This document shows, piece after piece, positions 8,799-17,365 of a stretch of DNA of 64,000 nt. The stretch's first letter is position 1, and each line of letters begins with the position of its first letter. The translations under genes and the position numbers were made by a program. The stretch is from positions 62,001 to 126,000 of the forward strand of contig NZ_RKMF01000001.1 in assembly GCF_003797835.1 (NCBI RefSeq). The letters are read 5' to 3'. Below the pieces are notes generated by a model. It saw only the letters and a list, made by a program, of their open reading frames with translations, did not search any database and was not told the DNA's origin. The stretch comes from Kocuria soli (GTDB taxonomy: Bacteria > Actinomycetota > Actinomycetes > Actinomycetales > Micrococcaceae).

Positions 8799-10427
8799 TC
8801 AGCCCTGGAGGCCACCCGCGGAGGATGTTGCTTCGGGCACCAGGAATCCGTCGATCAGCAGGTGCCGCGTCTCCTCCAGAACGGCCTGCCCCTCCGGGGA
8901 TTCCGGGGCCGGTTGTTCCCACTCCAGCAGGGCGCCCAGGGCGGTCACGATCTGGGCGACGGACAGCTCACCGTCGCAGGCACCGACCAGGCCGGCAGTG
9001 GCCGAGGTGAGAACGTCCGTTCGCTGAAGGCCCGCGCCCTGCCGCAACAGAATCACCGACGGGTCCTCGGCCCCCGGACGCAGGTGCCGTTCCTCCGTGA
9101 CGTGCTCCGGTACCACCAGGTGCAGATCGGTCCACCGGTCGCCCAACCGGTCCAGGAGGTCCTGGCGCTGGTTCGTGGCGGCCAGGACTTCCGCCACGGG
9201 CTGCTGCACGGGGTGGGTCAGGCTCTCGAAGCGACGACGACGCTCCCGCTCGCCGTCCGGCCGCGCGTCGTCCGGCCGTTCCAGGCGCACGTAGCCGAAG
9301 CCGACACCTTGCACCGCACGGGAGTCGAAGTCCCGCAGGTAGTCGGAGTAGGAGGCTTCGTAGGCCTCCCTGTCCAGGTGTTCGGAGGCGTCCCGCAACC
9401 AGGTCTCGGCGTACTCCTGGGGAGATTGGATCTCCCGCTGGATCACCCAGGCGTCGAGGTCCTCGGGTACCCAGGACCGCACGTTCCGGTCCCAGTCCCG
9501 GGCGGGGTCCGACGCCGTGATTTCCCAGTTGGCCAGCAGGTGTACGGTCGCGCCCGGGGCCATGACGGTGTGCAGCGACCCGATCAGTTCCGCCACCAAC
9601 CGGTCTCCCGGGCGGCCACCGTCGCGGTAGGTGTAGCGATCGGAGTCGGCCTCACCTGCCGTTCTGGGCGTGATGACGAACGGCGGGTTGGTGACCACCA
9701 GGTCGAACTGCTCCCCCTTGACCGGGTCCAGGAGGGACCCGTGACGCAGGTCCACCCTCTGCCCCAGGTCCTCGGGGTCCAGACCGAGGGTCGGTGCGTT
9801 GAGGACCAGGTTGAATCGGGTGAAGGCCAGGGCTCGTTCGGAGAGGTCCGTGGCCACCACGTGCTCGGCGTGGGACAGCAGGTGGAAGACCTGCACGCCG
9901 CACCCCGTTCCGATGTCCAGGGCGCGATCCACGGGGCGGCGCTCGGTGATCTGCGCCAGGGTGAGGGAGGCGCCCCCGATTCCCAGGACGTAGTCGTGCC
10001 GCAACGGACCCGGCCGTTGGAAGGAGGTCAGATCGGCGGTGACCCACAGTTCCAGCCCGTTGTCCGCCGAATGCAGGTCCAGGTCGACCAGGCTGCGAAC
10101 CGTCCCGACCTGGTTCCGTTCGACGAGCCCGAGGTCCACCAGGTCCTGAACGGATGCACCCTCCAGCGCGGCTCCGAGGTCGGCCTCGACCACGGGACGG
10201 GCCAACACGAACAGGCTGATCAGGCGCCCCACGGGAGCTTCCGTGCCCGCCCGCCGGTGGGCCTCCAAGGCCAGCAGGGCGGGCGTGGCCTGATCGCGGC
10301 TCAACGCCTGGACGGCTGGCTCCCCCAGGTACTCCCGGAGCCCCGCCGCGGTGAAGGAGGCGGCCGTCAGCGCGGAACGCAGGCGGGCCACCGCCGCGAG
10401 GTCCTCGGAACGCGGGGCGTCGATCAT
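8799..10427 (-). CDS. Class I SAM-dependent methyltransferase, N6-adenine/glutamine type
   Basis: The 542-residue protein has a central SAM-binding motif ([16 protein letters not shown], about residue 170) and a V-T-N-P-P-F-V catalytic motif about 75 residues later. That motif is the N-P-P-[FY] signature of enzymes methylating planar amino groups in DNA, rRNA or protein glutamine. An N-terminal helical region of about 160 residues and a C-terminal extension of about 200 residues flank it, an arrangement common in actinobacterial methyltransferases of unknown target. The ATG overlaps the trhO stop by 4 bases (ATGA), so the two form an operon next to an RNA-modification enzyme. An RNA substrate is a reasonable inference, not shown. 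Confidence 0.8.
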   Translation of the reverse strand: MIDAPRSEDLAAVARLRSALTAASFTAAGLREYLGEPAVQALSRDQATPALLALEAHRRAGTEAPVGRLISLFVLARPVVEADLGAALEGASVQDLVDLGLVERNQVGTVRSLVDLDLHSADNGLELWVTADLTSFQRPGPLRHDYVLGIGGASLTLAQITERRPVDRALDIGTGCGVQVFHLLSHAEHVVATDLSERALAFTRFNLVLNAPTLGLDPEDLGQRVDLRHGSLLDPVKGEQFDLVVTNPPFVITPRTAGEADSDRYTYRDGGRPGDRLVAELIGSLHTVMAPGATVHLLANWEITASDPARDWDRNVRSWVPEDLDAWVIQREIQSPQEYAETWLRDASEHLDREAYEASYSDYLRDFDSRAVQGVGFGYVRLERPDDARPDGERERRRRFESLTHPVQQPVAEVLAATNQRQDLLDRLGDRWTDLHLVVPEHVTEERHLRPGAEDPSVILLRQGAGLQRTDVLTSATAGLVGACDGELSVAQIVTALGALLEWEQPAPESPEGQAVLEETRHLLIDGFLVPEATSSAGGLQG

Positions 10428-11350
10428 CGGGCGGCCTCTCGGTCAGGGACGGGGGCGTGCTGCGCCGGGCCGCAGCCTTGCGGGCAGGTCAGGCCGTCGT
10501 CGTCGTGGACCTGAACGTGGTCCGCACAGGCCAGGAAGCGTCTGTGGCAGGTCACGTCCGAGCAGTTGACGAAGGTTCGGGCGGGGGAACCGCAGACGTC
10601 GCACGTGCCGATCACGGCGGCCTCGGGTGAGAAGTCGATGGCACCGCGGGCGTCGAACACGGCCAGTGACCCTTCCCAGAGCCCCGAGTCCTGCCTGGCC
10701 TCCCCGTAGCGAACGATGCCGCCGTCGAGTTGGTAGACCTCCTGGAAACCGCGGCTGAGCATGAGCGCGGACAGGAATTCGCACCGGATGCCGCCCGTGC
10801 AGTACGTGACCACGGGCTTGTCCTTGAGGTCGTCGTACCGGCCGGATTCGAGTTCGCGGACGAAGTCGTGGGTGGTTTCGACGTCGGGAACGACGGCGCC
10901 CTTGAACTTCCCGATGCGGGACTCCCAGGCGTTGCGCCCGTCGAAGAAGACCAGGTCCTCCCGTTCTGCGGCCAAGTGATCGAGTTCGTCCGGGCTGATG
11001 TGGACGCCACCGTCGATCACGCCGTCGGGCCCGACCTTGACCTCACCGGGGGCGCCGAAGGCCACCAACTCGTCCCGCACCTTGACGGACAGGCGCGGGA
11101 AATCGGCCGCGCTGCCGTCGGACCACTTGAGTTCCATGCCCTTGAACCCCGGGTAGGAGCGCGTGATCTTGGCGTACTGCTTGAGGGCGTTGACCTCCCC
11201 GCCCACGGTGCCGTTCAGTCCGTCGGGCGAGACCAGGATGCGGCCCCGCAGTTCAAGGCGTTCGCACAGTTCGCGCTGCCACAGTGCCACGGCCTGCGGA
11301 TCGGGAAGCGGGGTCAAGCTGTAGTAGAGCAGAATGCGGTTCACTGACAC
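10424..11350 (-). CDS. trhO: tRNA uridine(34) hydroxylase, rhodanese family
   Basis: TrhO (YceA) catalyses oxygen-dependent 5-hydroxylation of wobble uridine in tRNA. The 308-residue protein has the family's N-terminal alpha/beta domain (residues 1-95, with [11 protein letters not shown] near 42-52). It is followed by a rhodanese domain whose active loop YCTGGIRCE (about residues 183-191) keeps the catalytic cysteine. The C-terminal portion has Cys pairs (C-x2-C, then spaced Cys/His up to the end) that may bind zinc. The length is about that of the family. It begins the operon that continues into the methyltransferase. Confidence 0.9.
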   Translation of the reverse strand: MSVNRILLYYSLTPLPDPQAVALWQRELCERLELRGRILVSPDGLNGTVGGEVNALKQYAKITRSYPGFKGMELKWSDGSAADFPRLSVKVRDELVAFGAPGEVKVGPDGVIDGGVHISPDELDHLAAEREDLVFFDGRNAWESRIGKFKGAVVPDVETTHDFVRELESGRYDDLKDKPVVTYCTGGIRCEFLSALMLSRGFQEVYQLDGGIVRYGEARQDSGLWEGSLAVFDARGAIDFSPEAAVIGTCDVCGSPARTFVNCSDVTCHRRFLACADHVQVHDDDGLTCPQGCGPAQHAPVPDREAAR

Positions 11351-11434
11351 GGGGTCAAGGGTATGCCTTGCGACCGCGCGCCTCGACGGCCCCGCGGCTG
11401 CTGACGTGGCCGCTCTCCGGGAGGTCTGAGGCTC

Positions 11435-11890
11435 TCAGCCGAGGCGGAAACTGCGGCCGGTCACGCGTGTGGGCACGATCTCGACGAACTCGATCTTCTC
11501 GGTGTCCAGCCAGGGCTTGAGGTCCAGGGAGCGGGCGTGCTCCAACTCCTCGTTGTCCGTCAGCTGTCGCGCGGAACCGCGGGCCAGGACCGACCAGGCG
11601 CTGTCACCGGCGACCCGGTCGATTTCGAGGGCCACCTTGCCCGTCAGTGTCAGGCGGAAGAGCTTGGCCCCGCGTGCCGTCCGGAAGTAGAGCTTGCGCC
11701 CGTCCGCCACGAAGTTGATGGGCGTGATCTCGATGTCCTCGTCGTCCATCGTGGCCAGCCGACCGAATCGCGCGGCTTCCAGGTACTCCCAGCACTGGTC
11801 CTCGGTCAGGGCTTCGCTGGCCCGCTCCTGCTGGTGTGCGTCCTGGTCCTCGGGTAGCGGCGCAGGGTTCATCATACTTCCGGTGCTCAT
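11435..11890 (-). CDS. Pyridoxamine 5'-phosphate oxidase-fold flavoprotein (second copy)
   Basis: This 151-residue PPOX-fold protein parallels the gene at 8300-8767. It has an L-x-E-D-Q-C-W-E-Y-L helix at residues 28-38, P-I-N-F-V near 57-61, and Y-F-R-T-A-R-G-A-K near 68-76 at the expected cofactor-phosphate site. The paralogue has W-F-R-T-A-Q-G-S-K in the same place. The N-terminus adds about 20 Gln/Glu/Pro-rich residues. It is transcribed away from the helicase gene at 12050; the 159-base gap holds both promoters. Whether it binds FMN, F420 or heme is not visible. Confidence 0.75.
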   Translation of the reverse strand: MSTGSMMNPAPLPEDQDAHQQERASEALTEDQCWEYLEAARFGRLATMDDEDIEITPINFVADGRKLYFRTARGAKLFRLTLTGKVALEIDRVAGDSAWSVLARGSARQLTDNEELEHARSLDLKPWLDTEKIEFVEIVPTRVTGRSFRLG

Positions 11891-12049
11891 GTCTTGATTC
11901 TTGCACTGCGTCCGACCGGTCTCACCAGAGTTGCCCGATTCTTTACACGCCTGCGTTTGCGTGGCTGTCTTTGCGTGCTCGCCCGGGTACCGGGACGGTG
12001 CAACGGGTCGGGCGGTCATGCGGTCGGAGCGGGATGGGAGAATACGGCG

Positions 12050-14392
12050 GTGCCCGTTCACGACTCCCTGCTCCCGCTGCTCGGACGAGGCGACGCCCCC
12101 GAAGAGGTCCGCCACGTGCGAGAGCTGCCGGCCAGCGACGCCGTGACGGCGCCGTGGCCCAGCAACGTGCACCCCGACGTCGTCGCCGCCTACGCAGGTC
12201 TGGGGATCCACGAACCGTACCGACATCAGGCGCAGGCCATGGGGGCCGCCGCCGAGGGGCACGTCGTGATCGCCACAGGGACCGCCTCCGGGAAGTCCAT
12301 GGCGTACCAGGCACCGCTGCTCTCCGCGATTCATTCGGGTCGGCTGAAGGCGCAGGCCGCCCCCGGTGTACTCCAGCACGCGGAGGAAGCCACTGCGCTG
12401 TACCTGGCCCCCACCAAGGCCTTGGCCGCGGACCAGTTGGCCTCCGTGCGGGCGCTGTCCTCCGGGCTGATGGTCCGCGCGGATTCCTACGACGGCGACA
12501 CCCCTCAGGAACAGCGACGTTGGATCCGGGACCACGCCGACCTGGTCCTGTGCAACCCGGACATGCTCCACGCAGGTGTGTTGCCGAACCATCCCCAGTG
12601 GAGCCGGTTCCTGCGGAGGCTGCGCTACGTCGTCGTGGACGAATCGCATGTGTACCGGGGCGTCTTCGGCTCCCACGTGGCCAATGTTCTGCGGCGGCTG
12701 CGGCGCGTGGCCGCACTGTACGGGGCCAATCCGGTGTTCATCGGCGCCTCGGCCACCTCTTCCGGACCCCGGCAGTCCTTTGCGCGGTTGATCGGTGTGG
12801 ATGCAGGGGCGGTGGAAGAGGTGACCCGGGACGACTCCCCGCACGGCCCCGTGACGGTTGTGCTGTGGGAGCCGGAGCAGTCCGGGGCCGAGGGGGAACA
12901 CGGTGCCCCGACCAGGCGCAGCGCCATGTCCGAAGCCGCCGACATGCTCACCGACCTGGTGCTCAAGCAGGTCCGGACCCTGGCGTTCGTCGGGTCCCGG
13001 CGTGGGGCGGAAACGGTCGCGCAGATGGCGCACCGTCAGCTGGACGAGGTGGAGCCGGGCCTGTCCCACCGGGTGGCCGCCTACCGCGCCGGTTACCTCC
13101 CGGAGGAACGCCGCGAGTTGGAGGCACAACTGGGCGATGGCCGGCTCCTGGGCCTGGCATCGACCTCCGCCCTGGAGCTGGGGATCGACGTCGCGGGGCT
13201 CGATGCGGTGCTGGTGGCCGGTTGGCCGGGAACTCGTGCGTCGTTCTTCCAACAGATCGGGCGTGCGGGCCGTGCCGGGCAGCAGGCGCTGGCGGCCTTC
13301 ATCGCCCGGGAGGACCCGTTGGACACGTATCTGGTGAACCATCACGAGGCGATTTTCGACATCGACGTCGAAGCCACGGTGTTCGACCCCTCCAACCCCT
13401 ACGTCCTGTCACCCCACCTGTGCGCGGCGGCGGCCGAGCAGCCGCTGTCTCCCGAGGACATGAAGGTCTTCGGCCCCACCGCTGCGGACATCGTGGAATC
13501 CCTGGTGCGGGCCGGTCAGCTACGACGGCGCCCGGCCGGGGTGTTCTGGACCCGCGCCGAGGACCCCGCGTCGATGATCTCGATCCGCGCCGAAGGTGGC
13601 GGACCGCTGCAGATCATCGAAACCGACACCGGCCAGGTCCTGGGTTCCATCGGTACGGGTCAGGCCCATCAGCAGACCCACCCGGGTGCGGTGTACGTGC
13701 ACCAAGGCCGGTCCTACGTGGTGGACGAACTCGACCTGGAACACCACGTGGTGGAGGTGACCAGGGCGCACCCGGACTACTACACGACGGCGCGGGACGT
13801 CACCTCCGTGAAGGTCCTGGAAGAGCGGCGACGGGAGGTCTGGGGACCGGTGACCGTGCACACGGGCTCGACCCAGGTGACCTCGCAGGTGGTGTCCTAC
13901 CAACGCAAGGCTGTTCCGGGCAACGAGATCATCGGCGAGGAGCCGTTGGACCTCCCGCCCACGGATCTGTTCACCACCTCCGTCTGGTTCACCGCCCCCG
14001 CACCGGTTCTGGCGGCCGCCGGGATCGAAGAACCCGACCTCCCCGGAGCTCTGCACGCCGCCGAACACGCCATGATCGGTTTGTTGCCGTTGCTGGCCAC
14101 CTGCGACCGGTGGGACGTGGGGGGCCTGTCGACCGCACTGCACGCTGACACCGAGCTGCCCACGATCTTCGTGCACGACGGCCACCCGGGAGGCGCCGGA
14201 TTCGCAGAGCGGGGGTACGAACTCGCCCGCACCTGGTTGAGCGCCACCAAGGACGCGATCGAGTCCTGCGAGTGCGAATCCGGATGCCCCTCCTGCGTGC
14301 AGTCACCCAAGTGCGGCAACCGGAACGACCCGTTGGACAAGGCCGGAGCCATCGCGTTGTTGAAGGCTTTTCTGGATCATGCACCCGCCTGA
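12050..14392 (+). CDS. DEAD/DEAH-box helicase with C-terminal DUF1998, MrfA-like
   Basis: This 780-residue superfamily-2 helicase carries Walker A ATGTASGKS near residue 77, a D-E-S-H Walker B near 204, S-A-T near 243, a C-terminal helicase domain with ALELGIDV near 380 and QQIGRAGRAG near 402. A DUF1998/MrfA zinc-binding end follows, with the four cysteines CESGCPSCVQSPKC near 746-759. MrfA of Bacillus unwinds DNA in repair of mitomycin-type lesions. In actinobacteria this helicase sits beside the Tad genes (the helicase/secretion neighbourhood TIGRFAM group, from memory). The GTG start at 12050 gives VPVHDSLLPLL. Its 3' end overlaps the convergent tadE-like gene by 16 bases. Confidence 0.88.
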   Translation: MPVHDSLLPLLGRGDAPEEVRHVRELPASDAVTAPWPSNVHPDVVAAYAGLGIHEPYRHQAQAMGAAAEGHVVIATGTASGKSMAYQAPLLSAIHSGRLKAQAAPGVLQHAEEATALYLAPTKALAADQLASVRALSSGLMVRADSYDGDTPQEQRRWIRDHADLVLCNPDMLHAGVLPNHPQWSRFLRRLRYVVVDESHVYRGVFGSHVANVLRRLRRVAALYGANPVFIGASATSSGPRQSFARLIGVDAGAVEEVTRDDSPHGPVTVVLWEPEQSGAEGEHGAPTRRSAMSEAADMLTDLVLKQVRTLAFVGSRRGAETVAQMAHRQLDEVEPGLSHRVAAYRAGYLPEERRELEAQLGDGRLLGLASTSALELGIDVAGLDAVLVAGWPGTRASFFQQIGRAGRAGQQALAAFIAREDPLDTYLVNHHEAIFDIDVEATVFDPSNPYVLSPHLCAAAAEQPLSPEDMKVFGPTAADIVESLVRAGQLRRRPAGVFWTRAEDPASMISIRAEGGGPLQIIETDTGQVLGSIGTGQAHQQTHPGAVYVHQGRSYVVDELDLEHHVVEVTRAHPDYYTTARDVTSVKVLEERRREVWGPVTVHTGSTQVTSQVVSYQRKAVPGNEIIGEEPLDLPPTDLFTTSVWFTAPAPVLAAAGIEEPDLPGALHAAEHAMIGLLPLLATCDRWDVGGLSTALHADTELPTIFVHDGHPGGAGFAERGYELARTWLSATKDAIESCECESGCPSCVQSPKCGNRNDPLDKAGAIALLKAFLDHAPA

Positions 14393-14796
14393 GCCGCGAA
14401 GGGGCTGTCCTCGGGTGGTCCGGCCCTGCTGACGTTCTTCGCCTGCCCGAGCGGGGACAGGACACCGGGCAGGTCGATGCCCACGGTCACGTCCACCGTC
14501 GTGAGGTCGGGCTCCACCAGGGAACACTCGAGCAGCTCTGCCCCGTTCTCCTCGGCCACCCGTCGAGCGGCGTCGCACGGGTCTCCGGGAACCAGCCCCC
14601 TGGCGGTGTCGGCCGCGGCCAGTGCCGCCAGGTCGGCGGCGTTACCCGCCCGGTGTTTGAGCACCCCGGCCTGACCGACCAGCAGGACGCCGCCCAACAG
14701 GAAAATGGCCACCAGAACGATGATGAGTCCGAAGACCGTTCCTGCACCATGGTCCTGGTGGTCCGGGGGCACAGGGTGGTCGACGTCATTGTTCAT
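14377..14796 (-). CDS. TadE-like helicase/secretion-neighbourhood membrane protein
   Basis: This 139-residue protein has a short hydrophilic N-terminus, G-A-G-T-V-F at residues 17-22, and one hydrophobic helix (about residues 22-44) followed by an extracytoplasmic domain. This matches the Rv3654c-type TadE-like proteins found at the end of actinobacterial Tad clusters. The position corresponding to Glu+5 of type IV prepilins is Phe here, so processing by prepilin peptidase is doubtful. Its start overlaps the preceding TadE gene by 11 bases, so it is the last gene of the pilus operon. It converges on the helicase gene with a 16-base overlap and no terminator hairpin between them. Confidence 0.75.
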   Translation of the reverse strand: MNNDVDHPVPPDHQDHGAGTVFGLIIVLVAIFLLGGVLLVGQAGVLKHRAGNAADLAALAAADTARGLVPGDPCDAARRVAEENGAELLECSLVEPDLTTVDVTVGIDLPGVLSPLGQAKNVSRAGPPEDSPFAAQAGA

Positions 14797-15253
14797 CGAG
14801 GACCACCCCCTCGGTGATGGTGGCCGCGGTGGCGGACAGTTCCAGACCGCCCCAGTCCGCGAGGATCCCGGGAGCGGGGACGATCACTTCGGCTTCCGCC
14901 CGGCCGTCCCGGATCTCGACCGAGACCTCGGCAGAGTCTCCCGCGATCGAGCGAGCCTCGTGGACGGCCGTGGCTTCACTTTCCCCGCGGGCGACGACGC
15001 GTGCCGCCGCGCCCGCTGCCTCCTCACACCGCACCTGGATGGTCGCCGCCGCGCCGCCTGCGAGGACGACCGCGAGCATGAGGACGATCGCCGGGAACAC
15101 GATGGCCGTTTCCGCGGTCACCGCACCGCGGTCTTTCGAGTGGTCCTTCGGGTGGTCCTTCGGGTGGTCCTTCGAGTGGGAGGACTGGGATCGAGCGCGG
15201 TGGCGCGGATCACTCAGCGAGCCGCGCAGGCGATTGATGATGTGCGCGAACAT
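14786..15253 (-). CDS. TadE-type minor pseudopilin
   Basis: TadE proteins are minor pilin-like components of Tad (Flp) pili. This 155-residue protein has the prepilin cleavage signature RG|AVTAE, with Glu at +5 and a following hydrophobic helix (residues about 44-72). The leader before the cut is unusually long, about 43 residues. It contains four near-identical tetrapeptide units of the type [SP]KDH, encoded by a 12-bp tandem repeat at 15133-15180. The mature domain of about 110 residues is extracytoplasmic. It overlaps the next TadE-like gene; a gap of 198 bases with a strong hairpin separates it from the pilin gene upstream. Confidence 0.8.
   Translation of the reverse strand: MFAHIINRLRGSLSDPRHRARSQSSHSKDHPKDHPKDHSKDRGAVTAETAIVFPAIVLMLAVVLAGGAAATIQVRCEEAAGAAARVVARGESEATAVHEARSIAGDSAEVSVEIRDGRAEAEVIVPAPGILADWGGLELSATAATITEGVVLDEQ
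15133..15180 (-). repeat. 12-bp tandem repeat inside tadE leader
   Basis: Four consecutive 12-base units differ at only one or two positions and encode the [SP]KDH tetrapeptides just before the prepilin cleavage site. Similar 12-bp arrays occur at 19631-19690 and 27264-27311. Confidence 0.9.
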
Positions 15254-15416
15254 GGTGGGCCTTTCTGGGTGGGTCCGCGGGTGACCGATCGGTTCCGCGA
15301 GAGTCGTGGGCGGGGTCGGCTCCGTGCTCGGTCCCGAGGGGCGTGGCCGGTCTTGATCCGCCGTCGCCGGGTTGAGAACAGAAGCGACCGTCCGGGAAGC
15401 GGGAAAGCAGGGAAGT

Positions 15417-15449
15417 CCTGGGGCCGCCGTCCACGACGGCGGCCCCAGG
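15417..15449 (-). terminator. Hairpin directly after the Flp-like pilin gene
   Basis: A perfect 15-bp stem (15417-15431 with 15435-15449), loop CAC, starts 2 bases after the pilin stop. The rest of the 198-base gap up to tadE (15254-15416) shows no other gene. It may act as a partial terminator or 3' mRNA stabiliser, raising pilin mRNA over the downstream tadE genes. Confidence 0.7.
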
Positions 15450-15451
15450 GT

Positions 15452-15706
15452 TCAGATGCCCAAGGCCTTGTTGATGATGGCCATGAGCAGCTCGCTGACG
15501 GTGTCCGAGGCGATCACGGCCGCCATGACCCCGCCGAACGCGGCCGCGGCGAGGAGCACGATGGCGTACTCCACGGTCGAGGCGCCGAGATCGGGGTCGG
15601 TTGCCAGCACCTCAGTGCCGCGGGTGACGATCTCGCCCTCCATGGGAGCGGTGGCTTCCAGGGCCTCGGCTGCGGACGGGGTGTCGGTGATGTGGTTGGG
15701 AGTCAT
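15452..15706 (-). CDS. Flp-type pilin / DUF4244 protein
   Basis: This 84-residue protein is the probable major pilin of the Tad system. A 41-residue hydrophilic leader ends with the class IV/Flp cleavage signature G|ASTVEYAIV, where Glu+5 and Tyr+6 are the hallmark of Flp pilins. A hydrophobic helix of about 22 residues and a short C-terminal tail follow. It matches the DUF4244 family found in actinobacterial Tad clusters (Rv3656c position, from memory). It is separated from tadC by 118 bases, unlike the overlapping genes upstream, and is followed by a hairpin. Both suggest its expression is set apart from that of the assembly proteins. Confidence 0.85.
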   Translation of the reverse strand: MTPNHITDTPSAAEALEATAPMEGEIVTRGTEVLATDPDLGASTVEYAIVLLAAAAFGGVMAAVIASDTVSELLMAIINKALGI

Positions 15707-15824
15707 CGGTCTTCCTCTTTCCTGTGATTTCCTGCGATTCCCCTCCCCGGTTGGGGCGGGGGTCCGCCGCAGCGGGTGCTGCAACGGGGTTGGGAGGGGT
15801 GGTGTGTCAGCACCACCGGACGGC

Positions 15825-16445
15825 CTATCCGAAGAAGTCCGGTACCAGGCCGATGAGGACGGGCACGATGCCCCAGGCGATGAAAGCCGGAAGGGAACAG
15901 AGCCCGAGGGGGACCACGAGTTGGACGGCCAGGCGTTCGGCCGCGGCCTCTGCGCGCCGGTGCTCTGCACGCCGCACCTGCGCCGAAGCTGCGCGGAGGG
16001 CGGAGGCGGACGGAGCACCTGAGACCGCCGAGAATGTGAGGGCGGATCGGAGGTCGTGGACCGGCAACGGAAGGGAGCCGGCTGCAGACCAAGCCTGCTT
16101 CCACGGCAACCCCAGGCTCAGGCCGTTGCCGACTGTCCGCAGCGCTGCCCCGGAAGGACCGTCCACGGTCTTGCCGAGGACCGTGAGACTGCGGTCCACG
16201 GGGACGCCGGCGTCGAGCATGGCGGCCACCAGCTCGACCAGCACACCTGCGGACACCGGGGTCTCGACGGTGGCCTCGTCCCCGGGCTCGGACACCTCGG
16301 ACGGGTCCTCGGAACCGGAGCGCGGGGCCGTCGGCAACGCCTTGAACGATCTGGACTGCCCGTTCGGCATCCACCAGGTCAGCAGGGCAGCGGTCAGGAG
16401 GAACGCGAGCAGTGCCGTCACCAGGCCCGTGCCGATGGTGTTCAT
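15825..16445 (-). CDS. tadC: TadC-like type II secretion F-domain membrane protein
   Basis: This 206-residue inner-membrane platform protein has an N-terminal TM segment (about residues 5-26), a cytoplasmic T2SSF domain (about 65-170, with the V-E-L-V-A-A-M-L-D-A-G-V-P helix) and a C-terminal hydrophobic segment ending P-D-F-F-G. In Tad systems TadB and TadC together form the platform on which the TadA ATPase drives pilus assembly. It is shorter than proteobacterial TadC, as is usual in actinobacteria. Its ATG overlaps the tadB stop as ATGA, so it is translationally coupled. Confidence 0.83.
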   Translation of the reverse strand: MNTIGTGLVTALLAFLLTAALLTWWMPNGQSRSFKALPTAPRSGSEDPSEVSEPGDEATVETPVSAGVLVELVAAMLDAGVPVDRSLTVLGKTVDGPSGAALRTVGNGLSLGLPWKQAWSAAGSLPLPVHDLRSALTFSAVSGAPSASALRAASAQVRRAEHRRAEAAAERLAVQLVVPLGLCSLPAFIAWGIVPVLIGLVPDFFG

Positions 16446-17365
16446 GCCGTCACCTCCCGGCGCCCGAGCCGTGGCTCGGCCGACGATCGGGGTGCCCGGC
16501 GGCGGGCGGGCTCCCCCGGGGAGGTGTGCGCGGCCCCTTCGGCCCGACGGACCATGCGGCCGGTCCACAGACGCCCGATCACGGTGAGGACCGCGCCCAC
16601 GAGGCCGGCTCCGATTCCCCACGGGGTGGCCAGCAGAGTCCTGAGCGGGTCGGCCCCGATCAGGTAGCCCAGGCCCAGGGCCAACACCGGCAACCAGGTG
16701 AGAATGCGAACCGTTGCGCGGGAACCCGCGAGCGCGGTCTCTCGTGCTGCCGCTGCATCCAGATCGGCTTCCGTTGCTTCGGCCAGGCCCTCGAGCAAAG
16801 CGGCCAGGGGCGCACCGGTGCGCTCGGACACCTCCCAGCACCGTGCGAGATCTGCGAGCACCCCCCGCTCGACGCGGCGCAGGCGGCGGTTGTCCGAACT
16901 CGGATCAGCCGCAAGTTTCCGCATGGTCTGCGACGGGGCGCGGCCGACGGTCGATCCCCGGGCCACCGTTCGGCAGACGTCTTCCAGTCGCCGCCCGGTG
17001 GGAGTCGGATCAGGGGACTCGGCCAAGGACTCGGCGGCGACCTCGAAGGCCGAACTCGGTGTACGACCGACCTGCAGCAAGGCCGCCAGTTGACGCATCC
17101 AGACGACCCATTCAGCGGCTTCGGCGGCCACGTTGCGCCGATGACGGCGCACCTGGCGCAGCAACAGCCCGCCACGAGACCCGGCGACGTTCTCACCTGT
17201 GGCACTCACGTCACGGTTGCGACGGCCCGCCCCCTCCGCCCGAGTGGAAGGCTCGGCGGAGGGGTTGTGGAGGAACGAGTCCGCCAATCGCCCGCGCCGG
17301 CCCGTGGGCATGATCAGCAGGATCAGGGCCAGGAGCACAAGGACTGTGATGGTCACGGGGATCAT
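16442..17365 (-). CDS. tadB: TadB-like type II secretion F-domain membrane protein
   Basis: This 307-residue protein has an N-terminal TM helix (residues 3-20), a charged linker, a T2SSF domain (about residues 85-215, containing W-V-V-W-M-R-Q-L-A-A-L-L and a R-E-T-A-L-A-G-S-R turn) and two C-terminal TM helices. These features match TadB, the partner of TadC in the pilus platform. The start at 17365 gives MIPVTITVL and overlaps the tadA stop in an ATGA arrangement; the C-terminus is Arg-rich. It belongs to the contiguous operon cpaE-like, tadA, tadB, tadC. Confidence 0.83.
   Translation of the reverse strand: MIPVTITVLVLLALILLIMPTGRRGRLADSFLHNPSAEPSTRAEGAGRRNRDVSATGENVAGSRGGLLLRQVRRHRRNVAAEAAEWVVWMRQLAALLQVGRTPSSAFEVAAESLAESPDPTPTGRRLEDVCRTVARGSTVGRAPSQTMRKLAADPSSDNRRLRRVERGVLADLARCWEVSERTGAPLAALLEGLAEATEADLDAAAARETALAGSRATVRILTWLPVLALGLGYLIGADPLRTLLATPWGIGAGLVGAVLTVIGRLWTGRMVRRAEGAAHTSPGEPARRRAPRSSAEPRLGRREVTA

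Noticed and set aside
14377-14796. Prepilin cleavage site in the last TadE-like protein
   Set aside because: The Gly is present but the +5 position is Phe where Glu is required, so processing is not supported.
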